DNA of 64,000 bases from NCBI RefSeq assembly GCF_001244995.1, contig NZ_LN869529.1, forward strand, positions 1,816,957-1,880,956, read 5' to 3'. The notes beneath the pieces were generated by a model, which was not told the origin of the DNA, made no database searches, and was given only the letters and a program-made list of their open reading frames with translations. Shown one piece after another: positions 1 to 7,829 of the stretch. This DNA comes from Intestinimonas massiliensis (ex Afouda et al. 2020). GTDB taxonomy: Bacteria > Bacillota > Clostridia > Oscillospirales > Oscillospiraceae. Position 1 is the stretch's first letter; each line of letters begins with the position of its first letter. The position numbers and the translations under genes are program-made.

Positions 1-197
1 CCGGGCAGAAGCTGGCCTTCGTGGGGGCCACCGGCGCGGGCAAGACCACCATCACCAACCTCATCAACCGCTTTTACGACATTGCCGACGGCAGGATCCG
101 CTACGACGGCATCAACAGGGCCGCCGGACAGATTGTCCGGCGGCCCTTCTGCATATGCTTCCTCAGTCAGTCCGCGGGTACCAGTTCCACGGTGTAG
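1..197 (+). pseudogene. Truncated ABC-transporter ATPase (nucleotide-binding domain stump)
   Basis: Reading from base 3, the frame encodes the start of an ABC exporter nucleotide-binding domain: a P-loop GATGAGKTT followed by NLINRFYD and IRYDGIN, as in MdlB/MsbA-type multidrug exporters. Similarity stops at about base 116, where a Q-loop should follow. The frame then runs through a perfect hairpin into unrelated codons and stops at 195-197. The Q-loop, LSGGQ signature, Walker B and H-loop are all absent, so no working ATPase can be made from this end. The 5' part lies outside the window. The cause may be a real deletion or an assembly junction. The family call is secure; the reason for the break is not. 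Confidence 0.7.
118..146. terminator. Perfect 13-bp hairpin between ABC stump and traB-like gene
   Basis: Arms 118-130 and 134-146 are exact inverted repeats around a 3-nt loop. Neither strand has a good T-run after the stem, so this is a strong structure but a weak classical terminator. It lies where the end of the minus-strand TraB gene would need one. The left arm begins exactly where ABC homology ends. Confidence 0.5.
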
Positions 198-1546
198 CCC
201 AGCTCGCGCAGGCCGGAGACGATACCGCCCGGGTCCACCATGTGGCCCGCGCCCACGGCCAGGAAGAAGGTATTCTCCCCCTCGGTCTCCAGGTACTCCG
301 CCGCCGCGGCGATCATGCCGGGGTCCCGCTCGGTAAACAGCTTGGAATTGAGCTCGTCGTCGCTGTTGAGGATGGCCTCCTTGCCGTAGACCTCCGCCAG
401 GGCGTTGGGGTCCCGGTCCTTCCAGGCGTCAAACATGGCGGCAATCTGCTCCTGCTGGGCCTGGGCCAGCGCCTGGGCCTCCTCGCTGGCCGTCTCGCCG
501 TTGAGCATCCCCTCGTACCCGGCCAGGCTGGCGTCCAGATAGGCCTCCTGGTACTCGGCGGACAGGCTGTCGAAGATGCCGCCCTGGAAGGCGTAGGTCT
601 CCACCGAGTCGATGGTCTTGCCCGCGTTCACCGCGTAGGCGTTGATATACATATCAATGGCCATGGCGTTGGTGCCGGTGGTGTCGTCCTGGAGGCTCAG
701 GACGCCGAAGGTGGAGGCCAGGGCCCAGGGCTTATATGCGTCAAAGCCGTTGGGCTCCATGCCCAGGCTCTCCGCCGCCGCCTGCACCCGCGCGTACAGC
801 TCCGGGCTGATGTGGTCGGCCAGGGTGGTGCCGTCGGAGTATACCTGGAGCTGGGCCAGCAGGGCCATGCCCTCCTGGTCGTTGAGATCCAGCTCGAAGC
901 TCACCACCTGGGAGGCGTCCAGGGCGTCCCGCACCGACTTGTGCAGGGGATAGACGTTGCTGCGGTCCATATGGATGGTGCCCAGCAGATAGAGGGTGTT
1001 GTCTCCGTTGACGGCCTTCCACAGCAGGCCCTTGGAGCCGGCGCCGTTGGCGTCATAGAGGGCGAGGATCAGCCGGTCGGCCATGACCATGGCCTCCTGA
1101 TAGGTACAGGTGCGCTCCAGGGCCAGATCGGCTCCGGTGCCCTTCACTACACCCAGGCCGGATAGAAAGGGGACGGGGCCCTCCTCCACACCGGAAAACG
1201 CATAGGCCGCCGCCTCTTGGTACAGGGCGTTGAGCACCCCACCCCGAGTGGTGTCGATCACCACAGGCGTCCCGCTCTCCCCGGCCGCCCGGGCGGGCAG
1301 ACCCAGCAGCGCCAGCTTGTCCGCCACAATGCCGGTCATATGCTCCAACTGTTCGTCCGTCACCGGGTCGAGCAGGTAGGTGGAATAGAAATCATCCAGC
1401 AGGCCCATGGCGTAGCTGTCCGCTACGGTATCGTAGGCCCAGGGGGAGATCTCCTGTATGCGGGTCTCTTCTCCCTCCGCCGCCAGAGCGGCCGGAGAGG
1501 CCAGCAGGCCCAGCACCAGCGTCAGGGCCAAAAGTCGTTTTTTCAT
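167..1546 (-). CDS. Secreted TraB/GumN-family protein with SLH-like N-terminal region
   Basis: The 459-residue product has a clear signal peptide ([23 protein letters not shown]). Residues about 30-150 contain two stretches resembling S-layer-homology repeats: [19 protein letters not shown], and GLGVVKGTG followed by [12 protein letters not shown] TraB/GumN domain follows, with the family signatures LLGTIHMD and, near the C-terminus, [17 protein letters not shown]. TraB/GumN proteins are putative metal-dependent peptidase-like (Tiki/TraB clan) proteins; the substrate here is unknown. The start follows AAGGAGG at good spacing. The SLH-like part suggests retention at the cell wall, which is inference. 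Confidence 0.8.
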   Translation of the reverse strand: MKKRLLALTLVLGLLASPAALAAEGEETRIQEISPWAYDTVADSYAMGLLDDFYSTYLLDPVTDEQLEHMTGIVADKLALLGLPARAAGESGTPVVIDTTRGGVLNALYQEAAAYAFSGVEEGPVPFLSGLGVVKGTGADLALERTCTYQEAMVMADRLILALYDANGAGSKGLLWKAVNGDNTLYLLGTIHMDRSNVYPLHKSVRDALDASQVVSFELDLNDQEGMALLAQLQVYSDGTTLADHISPELYARVQAAAESLGMEPNGFDAYKPWALASTFGVLSLQDDTTGTNAMAIDMYINAYAVNAGKTIDSVETYAFQGGIFDSLSAEYQEAYLDASLAGYEGMLNGETASEEAQALAQAQQEQIAAMFDAWKDRDPNALAEVYGKEAILNSDDELNSKLFTERDPGMIAAAAEYLETEGENTFFLAVGAGHMVDPGGIVSGLRELGYTVELVPAD

Positions 1547-1647
1547 ACGGTTCCCTCCTTTTCTGTAAAACCATTGTATAAGCAGGCGGACGGTTTATCA
1601 ACGGGTTGGTCCGATTTTTAAGGAAACCTTCACTTTTACCGAGAGCA

Positions 1648-1679
1648 GACCGCCCGCCGGGTTCCCCCGGCGGGCGGTC
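1648..1679 (-). terminator. GC-rich hairpin after the EF-G-like gene
   Basis: Fourteen-base arms at 1648-1661 and 1666-1679 form a perfect GC-rich hairpin 30 bases beyond the stop of the EF-G-like gene. No U-run follows on the minus strand, so its strength as an intrinsic terminator is uncertain. Confidence 0.5.
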
Positions 1680-1709
1680 CAACCTCTCTCATCTCTCTTG
1701 CAGGCTTGA

Positions 1710-3782
1710 TTACTCCTCGCCCGCCATGGCCTTGGCCTCGGCAATGGCCTTCTCCTGAGCCGCGGGGGGCGCCTCCTCGTAGCGCACGAAATGGAACACA
1801 AAGGAGCCCCGGCCCTGGGTCATGGAGCGCAGGTCGATGGCATAGCGGGTCATCTCGGCCATAGGCACCTCGGCCTCCACGATCTGGTTGCCCTCATGGT
1901 CGGGATTCATACCCATAACCCGACCCCGGCGCTTGTTCAGGTCACCGATGATGTCGCCCATATAGTTGTCGGGAATGGTGACCTTCAACTCGCCGATGGG
2001 CTCCAGCAGGACGGGGGATGCCTGAGGCATACCGGTCTTGTAGGCGATCTGCACGGCGGTCTTGAAGGCCATTTCGGAGGAGTCCACCGGGTGATAGGAG
2101 CCGTCGAACAGGGTGGCCTTCAGGTTGACCACCGGGTAGCCCGCCAGCACACCCTTGGTAACGGCCTCGCGCAGGCCCTTCTCCACGGCGGGGAAATAGT
2201 TCTTGGGCACGGAGCCGCCCACGACCTCCTCGCAGAACTCCAGCTCCTCCTGCTCGCCGGGCTCGAAGCGCATCCACACGTCGCCGAACTGGCCGTGGCC
2301 GCCGGTCTGCTTCTTGTGGCGGCCCTGGACCTCCACCTTTTTGCGGATCTTCTCGCGGTAGGGCACCCGGGGCTCGGTGAGCTCGGCGTCCACGCCGAAG
2401 CGGCTCTTGAGCCGGGAGAGGATAACGTCCATCTGCATGTCGCCGGTGCCGGAAACCACCATCTGGTGGGTCTCGGCGTTGTTGACCCAGTTGAAGGTCT
2501 GGTCCTCTTCGTTGAGGCGGGTCAGGCCGCTGGCGATCTTATCCTCCTGGCCCTTGGTCTTGGGCAGGATGGCCACGGAATAGCAGGGCTCGGGGAAGCG
2601 GATCCCCTCCAGCTTGACCACGTTACGGGCGTCGCAGAGGGTGTCGCCGGTCCTGACCTTGTCCATCTTGCCGATGGCGCCGATGTCGCCGCAGGAGAGC
2701 TTCTTGACCTCCTCGGTCTTTTTGCCCTTGACGAGATAGAGACGCCCCAGCTTTTCCGGATTGCCGGTGCGGGCGTTGACCATGGGCATGTCGGCTTCGA
2801 TGGTGCCGGAGACCACCTTGACGTAGGAGTACTTTCCGTATTGGTCGGAGACGGTCTTCCATACGAAGGCGGCGGGCACGGCGCCGGGGGAGACGGCGAA
2901 CTCCACCATCTCACCGTGGTCGTCCTCGCCCATCTCGGCGGGGCCCTCCAGGGGATTGGGGAGCAGGTTGACGATGTTGTCCAGCAGCATTTGGGTGCCC
3001 AGGCCGGAGAGCGCGGAGCCGCAGACCACGGGGAAGATGGACAGCTCCTTGACGCCGGTGTGCAGACCCTGGATCATCTCGGCGTAGGTGAACTCCTCGC
3101 CGTTGAAGTAGCGCTCCATGAGCTCCTCGCTGGTCTCGGCCACCGACTCCACCAGGGCGGTATAGAGCTCCTCCACCACGTCCTTCTTGTTGTCGGGGAT
3201 GGGGATCTCATGGCGCTTGCCGCCCTCGATGTCGTAGGCCCGCTTGTTGAGCACGTCGATGATGCCGATCACCTTCTTGTTCTCGTCCCAGATGGGGGCG
3301 ACCACGGGAGCCACGTTCTTGCCGAAGCGGTCCCGCAGGGTCTCGAAGGCGGAGTTGTAGTCGGAGTTCTCCTCGTCGGTCTTGGAGATATAGAGGATGC
3401 GGGGCAGCTTGCGGGCCTCGCAGTATTTCCACGCCTTTTCGGCGCCCACGCTCATGCCGCCCTTGGCGGAGCAGACGATGACGGCGGAGTCGGCCACCCG
3501 CAGGGCCTCCATGACCTCGCCGGAGAAGTCAAAATAGCCCGGTGTGTCCAGGATATTGATCTTGCAGCCCTTGTACTCAATGGGGGCCACCGCAGTGGAC
3601 AGCGAAATCTGACGGCGAATCTCCTCGGGATCGAAATCACAGACGGTATTTCCGTCGGGCACCTTGCCCAAGCGGTCAGTCCCGCCGGTGGAATACAGCA
3701 TACTCTCGGCCAGGGAAGTCTTTCCGTTTCCGCCGTGGCCCAACAGACAGACGTTACGGATGTTTTGCGCGGAATAGCTCAT
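1710..3782 (-). CDS. EF-G-like translational GTPase (EF-G paralogue)
   Basis: The 690-residue protein has the full five-domain EF-G layout: GTPase domain at about 1-280, beta-barrel domain II, and EF-G IV/V domains to the end. The nucleotide motifs differ from canonical EF-G. The P-loop is GHGGNGKTS rather than AHIDAGKTT, switch I reads RRQISLSTA instead of RGITI, DTPGYFDF is kept for G3, and G4 is SKTD rather than NKxD. This is the pattern of the EF-G-like/EF-G2 group (PRK12740 type) rather than housekeeping FusA. Its cellular role is not well defined; it probably acts on the ribosome. The start follows AAGGAG. It appears monocistronic. Confidence 0.88.
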   Translation of the reverse strand: MSYSAQNIRNVCLLGHGGNGKTSLAESMLYSTGGTDRLGKVPDGNTVCDFDPEEIRRQISLSTAVAPIEYKGCKINILDTPGYFDFSGEVMEALRVADSAVIVCSAKGGMSVGAEKAWKYCEARKLPRILYISKTDEENSDYNSAFETLRDRFGKNVAPVVAPIWDENKKVIGIIDVLNKRAYDIEGGKRHEIPIPDNKKDVVEELYTALVESVAETSEELMERYFNGEEFTYAEMIQGLHTGVKELSIFPVVCGSALSGLGTQMLLDNIVNLLPNPLEGPAEMGEDDHGEMVEFAVSPGAVPAAFVWKTVSDQYGKYSYVKVVSGTIEADMPMVNARTGNPEKLGRLYLVKGKKTEEVKKLSCGDIGAIGKMDKVRTGDTLCDARNVVKLEGIRFPEPCYSVAILPKTKGQEDKIASGLTRLNEEDQTFNWVNNAETHQMVVSGTGDMQMDVILSRLKSRFGVDAELTEPRVPYREKIRKKVEVQGRHKKQTGGHGQFGDVWMRFEPGEQEELEFCEEVVGGSVPKNYFPAVEKGLREAVTKGVLAGYPVVNLKATLFDGSYHPVDSSEMAFKTAVQIAYKTGMPQASPVLLEPIGELKVTIPDNYMGDIIGDLNKRRGRVMGMNPDHEGNQIVEAEVPMAEMTRYAIDLRSMTQGRGSFVFHFVRYEEAPPAAQEKAIAEAKAMAGEE

Positions 3783-3916
3783 AGTGGTTTCCTCTCCTTA
3801 CTTTTGGAAGATCGAGCGCCGCCTCTTGGAATGCGTCACTGTCTTAGTCATTATATATCAAGAATCGCCGGTTGACAACTGAAAATTTATAAATTTCCGC
3901 CACGCCGGCAAAAAAC

Positions 3917-3956
3917 AAAAGCCCCCGGACGGCCTATGGCCGTCCGGGGGCTTTTT
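3917..3956. terminator. Bidirectional intrinsic terminator
   Basis: Eighteen-base inverted repeats (3917-3934 and 3938-3955) surround a TAT loop and are flanked by A and T tracts. On the minus strand it ends the sigma/anti-sigma transcript and insulates the EF-G-like gene. Confidence 0.85.
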
Positions 3957-3961
3957 CCCGC

Positions 3962-4855
3962 TCATTCGACGGGGAGATAGCCGAGAACTTTGCCTGTCCC
4001 GCTGTCACAGACCACCCGCACGCAGTCATGGCCCGCGGGGTCGCCCAGGGTCACCACCCATTCGGACCCGTCCGGCCCGCCTGAGGTCCTGTCCTCCCAG
4101 ATCACGTCCGCCAGCTCCGCCTCGTCGATGGCGTCCACTGCCGCCTGTTCCGTGTCCACCGCGTTCTTCCGCTCCAGGTCAGAAGCCGCCAGCCAAGTCC
4201 GGCTGTTGTCCACCGCCGCCTGCTCCAGGCCGTCCGCGCCGGAGCCCGCCGTCTGGCTGTACTGGACGGGCAGGTCGCCTCCCGCCGCTCCGACGCCGTT
4301 CTTCTCCAGGCCCGGCGCCTCGGCCGGCTCGGGAGCGGGGGCGGCGCTGACCGCCGCGCTCTCCGTCCCGGCCCGATCCATGGCGCCCTCCATGATGGTA
4401 AAGGGCTGCCGCTCGGCCTGTCTCTCGTCCTCGGACACATCGGCGTAGGCCGACGGACTGGCCCCCGCCGCAGCCTGAGGGGCCGCTGCGGTGGAATTAC
4501 CGGACCCGCCGCCGGCAAAATAGCCCAGGCGCGCGGCCATACCGCCCCCCACCGCCACCACGGCAAAGACGGCGGCCAGCGCCGCCCAGGAGCGCCAGGT
4601 CCGGTTTTCTCTTTTTTTCGGCGGGAAGGGGACGACCTGCTCCGCCGCGATGCGGTCCATGACCGCCTGATGAAAGCCCGCGGGGACCTCCGCCTCTCCG
4701 GGCATCTCCCTCTGGAGCTGCCGGAGCTCCTTCGCCAGCGCCCGGCACTCCGCGCAGGCCGCCAGATGCGCGTCCAGCCTGCGCTGTTCCTCCGGCGTCA
4801 ACGCGCCGTCCAGGGCGGCGCTGATCCACTCCAGCGCCTGATCGCAGTCACACAT
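3962..4855 (-). CDS. Zinc-finger anti-sigma factor (zf-HC2) with PepSY-like extracellular tail
   Basis: The 297-residue membrane protein opens with an anti-sigma zinc finger (CDCDQALEWISAALDG and HLAACAEC), the ZAS motif that binds ECF sigma factors. One transmembrane helix follows at about residues 88-110. A low-complexity Ala/Gly/Ser linker leads to a C-terminal stretch (about 235-297, SEWVVTLGDPAGHDCVRVV) resembling a PepSY fold. It lies 53 bases after the sigma gene, so the two form a sigma/anti-sigma pair. Inferred role: hold the sigma factor at the membrane and release it on an envelope signal. SD GGAGGTGA supports the start. Confidence 0.82.
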   Translation of the reverse strand: MCDCDQALEWISAALDGALTPEEQRRLDAHLAACAECRALAKELRQLQREMPGEAEVPAGFHQAVMDRIAAEQVVPFPPKKRENRTWRSWAALAAVFAVVAVGGGMAARLGYFAGGGSGNSTAAAPQAAAGASPSAYADVSEDERQAERQPFTIMEGAMDRAGTESAAVSAAPAPEPAEAPGLEKNGVGAAGGDLPVQYSQTAGSGADGLEQAAVDNSRTWLAASDLERKNAVDTEQAAVDAIDEAELADVIWEDRTSGGPDGSEWVVTLGDPAGHDCVRVVCDSGTGKVLGYLPVE

Positions 4856-4908
4856 TGCAGGTCACCTCCTCTCGCGGCCTTTTCCGCTCGTTTGCTTCCG
4901 GGGGCCCG

Positions 4909-5517
4909 CTACGGCCCCTTCCCTCTTACAGACGCAATTCCCTCCAAAAGGTTCCCCTCGGATTCCAACGCTTTTCGCAGGGCCAGCCGGGCCCGGGCGA
5001 TGCGGGACTTGACCGTCCCGGGCTCCAGCTCCAGCACCTGGCCGATCTCGGCATAGCTCAGGCCGCTGACCTCACGCATGACCAGCACCTGCCGGTGCTC
5101 CTCCGAGAGCCTTTGCAGCCCGTCCCGGATGGCCCGCCGCAGCTCCTGCCGCTCCAGGTGCTGCTCGGGGGTAGAGCGCTGGTCGGGCAGCTCGGCCTGC
5201 CGCTCGCACGTCTCGTCGTCCAGGGAGACCGTCATGGACAGGCTCCGCCTTCGCTTCTCCCGGCGGAGAAAGTCGATGCAGGCGTTGGAGGCCAACCGGT
5301 AGAGCCAGGTGGCAAAGGAGCTCTCCCCCTGGAACCGATGCAGCCCCCGCCAGGCGTTAAGGAAGGCCTCCTGGGCCAGTTCGGCGGCGTCCTCCGGGCT
5401 GCCGGTCATGCGGAGGGCCAGATTATAGATACGCTTTTCGTTGTCGGTAACCAACTGGCCAAAGGCGTCCGGATCGCCTCTTTTGGCCCGTTCCACCAGC
5501 TCCTGTTCGGTTGCCAT
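4909..5517 (-). CDS. ECF RNA polymerase sigma factor (RpoE/SigW-like)
   Basis: The 202-residue product has sigma-70 region 2 (YNLALRMTGSPEDAAELAQEAFLNAW, with the -10-recognising FATWLYRLASNACIDFLRR) and region 4.2 (LSEEHRQVLVMREVSGLSYAEIGQVL, then GTVKSRIARAR). The start used is ATG 5515-5517, beginning MATEQELVERA; longer upstream reading is out of family. It sits 31 bases after dus and directly before its zinc-finger anti-sigma gene. It probably autoregulates, but no clear target promoter was identified in the window. Confidence 0.9.
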   Translation of the reverse strand: MATEQELVERAKRGDPDAFGQLVTDNEKRIYNLALRMTGSPEDAAELAQEAFLNAWRGLHRFQGESSFATWLYRLASNACIDFLRREKRRRSLSMTVSLDDETCERQAELPDQRSTPEQHLERQELRRAIRDGLQRLSEEHRQVLVMREVSGLSYAEIGQVLELEPGTVKSRIARARLALRKALESEGNLLEGIASVRGKGP

Positions 5518-5548
5518 CCGCGTCACCTGCCCTTCCGCGCTCCGTTTT

Positions 5549-6520
5549 TTACCGCAAATCCCGCTTAATGCCCTCGGTAATTCGATGGATCTCCTCCAGG
5601 GTGGACACCTGGCAGATCTGCTCTTTCCAGTAACCCGCATAGGGCACGCCCTTGAGATACCAGGCGTAGTGCTTCCGGGCCTCCAGACAGGCGATGTGCT
5701 CTCCCTTGTGGGCGGCGGAGAGCTCAAACTGCCGCACCGCCGTGTCGCACCGCTGGGCCAGGGGGGGCAGGGGGGGGACCTCCCGCCCCTCCAGAGCCGC
5801 CTTGGCCTGCTGGAACAGCCAGGGATTGCCGAAACAGCCCCGGCCCACCATGGCCAGGTCTGCCCCGGTGTACTTCAAAATGTGGACGGCGTCCGCGGCG
5901 GAGAAAATATCGCCGTTGGCGATGACCGGGATGGTCACCGCCTCCTTGACCGCCCTGATATAGTCCCAGTCGGCCCTTCCGGCGTACATCTGGGACTTGG
6001 TCCGGCCGTGGACGGCCACGGCGGCCACCCCAGCCTGCTCCATGGCCCGGGCCAGCTCCACGCAGTTGATGGAGCCCTTATCCCAGCCCAGGCGCATCTT
6101 TACGGTGACGGGCCTGCCGCCCGCCCCCCGGACCACCGCCTCAGCCACCCGGACGGCCTTGTCCGGGGTGCGCATCAGCCCCGAGCCGTCCCCGGAATTG
6201 GCCACCTTGGGCACCGGGCAGCCCATGTTGATGTCCAGGATGTCGGCGCCGGAGACCTCCCCGGCAATGGCGGCGGCCTCCTGCATACACCCCTCGTCGC
6301 TGCCGAAGAGCTGGGCGGCGGCGGGGTGCTCCCCTTCCCCCAGCTTGAGCAGAGGCAGGGACTTCTGATCCTGATAACACAGGGCCTTGGCGGACACCAT
6401 CTCGGTAACGGTATAGCCCGCCCCCAGCTCCCGGCAGATGGTACGGAAGGCTAGGTCGGTAACCCCAGCCATAGGGGCCAGGGCCAGTCTGGAATCAATG
6501 GTAACGTTGCCTATTTTCAC
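5549..6520 (-). CDS. dus: tRNA-dihydrouridine synthase
   Basis: This is an FMN-dependent reductase that converts uridine to dihydrouridine in tRNA D-loops. Family motifs are LAPMAGVTD near the N-terminus, DINMGCPVPKV with the catalytic cysteine of the conserved NxGCP signature, KMRLGWD, VAVHGRT and the flavin-phosphate site VIANGDI with GRGCFGNPWLF. GTG at 6518-6520 is preferred as start because GAGGG lies just upstream; a second GTG at 6530-6532 is also open. About 323 residues, normal for DusB-type proteins. It is first in line with the ECF sigma pair, as often seen in Clostridia. Confidence 0.93.
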   Translation of the reverse strand: MKIGNVTIDSRLALAPMAGVTDLAFRTICRELGAGYTVTEMVSAKALCYQDQKSLPLLKLGEGEHPAAAQLFGSDEGCMQEAAAIAGEVSGADILDINMGCPVPKVANSGDGSGLMRTPDKAVRVAEAVVRGAGGRPVTVKMRLGWDKGSINCVELARAMEQAGVAAVAVHGRTKSQMYAGRADWDYIRAVKEAVTIPVIANGDIFSAADAVHILKYTGADLAMVGRGCFGNPWLFQQAKAALEGREVPPLPPLAQRCDTAVRQFELSAAHKGEHIACLEARKHYAWYLKGVPYAGYWKEQICQVSTLEEIHRITEGIKRDLR

Positions 6521-6608
6521 GCTTTCCCTCACAATGTTTCAAATCTCTGCCTATGATACCACAAACCCGGATGTCCGGCAAGTGGCTCGGCCACTCTTCC
6601 AAAAAGAC

Positions 6609-6642
6609 CCCCGCGGCCTTGCTTTATCGCAAGGCCGCGGGG
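6609..6642 (-). terminator. Intrinsic terminator after marR
   Basis: Perfect 14-bp arms at 6609-6622 and 6629-6642, followed on the minus strand by TCTTTTT, end the MarR transcript before dus. Confidence 0.85.
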
Positions 6643-6675
6643 CATCTCTTCCATGGCTCAAATTTTGGTGGGCCG

Positions 6676-7164
6676 TCAAGTGGGGGCCTGGTTGCGGCTG
6701 CACAGACACGACAGGCATTGGAAAAGGACCTCCAGATCCCCGGTCGGAATGCCCCGGAGCGCCTCATCCGCTGCCTCGCGCACTGCGGCGGCGGCTTCCG
6801 AGCCCAGGCAGCTTCCCCGGATGGTCAAATCGACCCGTCTTTGCCTGCGGTCCTTCCGAAGTGGCCGGCGGGAGACGACCCCCTTCTCCTGGAGCTGCCT
6901 CAGATAGTTGGAGACCACCGAGCTGGTGTAGCCCAGCGCCTCCGAGAGGTTTGCGGGCGTGATTTTTTCTCGTCCCCGCAGGACCCGCAGGATGTTGTAC
7001 TCGCCCGGGGTAATGCCACAGGCGGCAAGGCGCCCGGCGGCGCGCCGGGTCATGGAGCGCTGCGCCAGTTGAAGCATGTCGTATATGCTGCTCGGCGGCG
7101 GCTGGATGCCCCCGCCTTCTGCTGCGGCCCGGCGGCCGCTTTCACAAAGCGCCTGCGTCTGCAT
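6676..7164 (-). CDS. MarR-family transcriptional regulator
   Basis: A 162-residue winged-helix regulator. The HTH lies at about residues 55-100 (ITPGEYNILRVLRG, NLSEALGYTSSVVSNYLRQL), followed by the beta-wing RRPLRKDRRQRRVDLT. A C-terminal dimerisation helix ends in LFQCLSCLCSRN, which has three clustered cysteines that might sense oxidants; this is inference. ATG 7162-7164 has AGGAGG at about 8 nt; an adjacent GTG is possible. It lies downstream of the nitroreductase on the same strand but behind a hairpin, so it may be separately transcribed. Confidence 0.82.
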   Translation of the reverse strand: MQTQALCESGRRAAAEGGGIQPPPSSIYDMLQLAQRSMTRRAAGRLAACGITPGEYNILRVLRGREKITPANLSEALGYTSSVVSNYLRQLQEKGVVSRRPLRKDRRQRRVDLTIRGSCLGSEAAAAVREAADEALRGIPTGDLEVLFQCLSCLCSRNQAPT

Positions 7165-7201
7165 CACGCTTTCCTCCTCCCCCCTCCCCCGCTGAAAAAC
7201 C

Positions 7202-7239
7202 AGCGCCCCCGCCGCAGACCGTTCCGCAGCAGGGGCGCT
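7202..7239 (-). terminator. Hairpin between nitroreductase and marR
   Basis: Arms AGCGCCCC (7202-7209) and GGGGCGCT (7232-7239) bracket a GC-rich loop just after the nitroreductase stop. There is no strong U-run, so it is a possible partial terminator. Confidence 0.45.
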
Positions 7240-7259
7240 TGGCCGGGGACCGTCTCTGC

Positions 7260-7799
7260 CTACATGCGATAGCGCAAGATCTCACAGACCTCTTTCCTTC
7301 TGGGCGGCACGGGTGATCCGTCGGGATAGCCGCAGGCCACCAGGGCGATGATCTCCTCGTCCTCCGGAAGCTCCACCTGGCGGGATACCCCGTCCTCGTC
7401 AAAGGACGCCAGAATACAGGTGCCCAGCCCCATGGCATGGGCGGCCAGGCAGATGTTCTGGCAGGCGACGCCGGTATCAAACATCTCCCAGGAGGAGCCC
7501 TTTGCCGTGGACGTGGTCCCATTCCTCTCATAGCCGGATCGCTTTTTGACAATGGACAGCACCAGCAGCAGAGGTGCATTGCCCACAATGCGGACGTTTT
7601 CCGGCGCCACCAGCGTCTCGGCGATGCGTTTGAGTTCGGCCTCGTTCTCCACGGCGGTATAGCGTACCGCCTTGCAGTTGTTCCACGACGGCGCCCAGCG
7701 GGCACAGTCGATGAGCTGCTCAATCTCGCTGCGACCCACCTTTTCAGGCTTGAATCGTCGAATACTGCGGCGGCGTCTGATGCACTCTAATACATCCAT
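7260..7799 (-). CDS. Nitroreductase-family FMN oxidoreductase
   Basis: The 179-residue protein starts CIRRRRSIRRFKPEKV, the FMN-phosphate-binding arginine motif of the NfsA/FRP fold. It continues with ARWAPSWNNCKAVR and has the C-terminal motif AAHAMGLGTCILASFDED. The family uses NAD(P)H to reduce nitro groups, quinones or enoates; the substrate is not predictable here. It begins 30 bases after the acyl-CoA dehydrogenase with SD AGGAGAGG, so it is probably the last gene of the CoA-pathway transcript. In that setting it may act on an electron carrier or enoate, but this is speculative. Confidence 0.85.
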   Translation of the reverse strand: MDVLECIRRRRSIRRFKPEKVGRSEIEQLIDCARWAPSWNNCKAVRYTAVENEAELKRIAETLVAPENVRIVGNAPLLLVLSIVKKRSGYERNGTTSTAKGSSWEMFDTGVACQNICLAAHAMGLGTCILASFDEDGVSRQVELPEDEEIIALVACGYPDGSPVPPRRKEVCEILRYRM

Positions 7800-7829
7800 A
7801 AGGGGTCCTCTCCTGTTCTCAAGAAAAGC

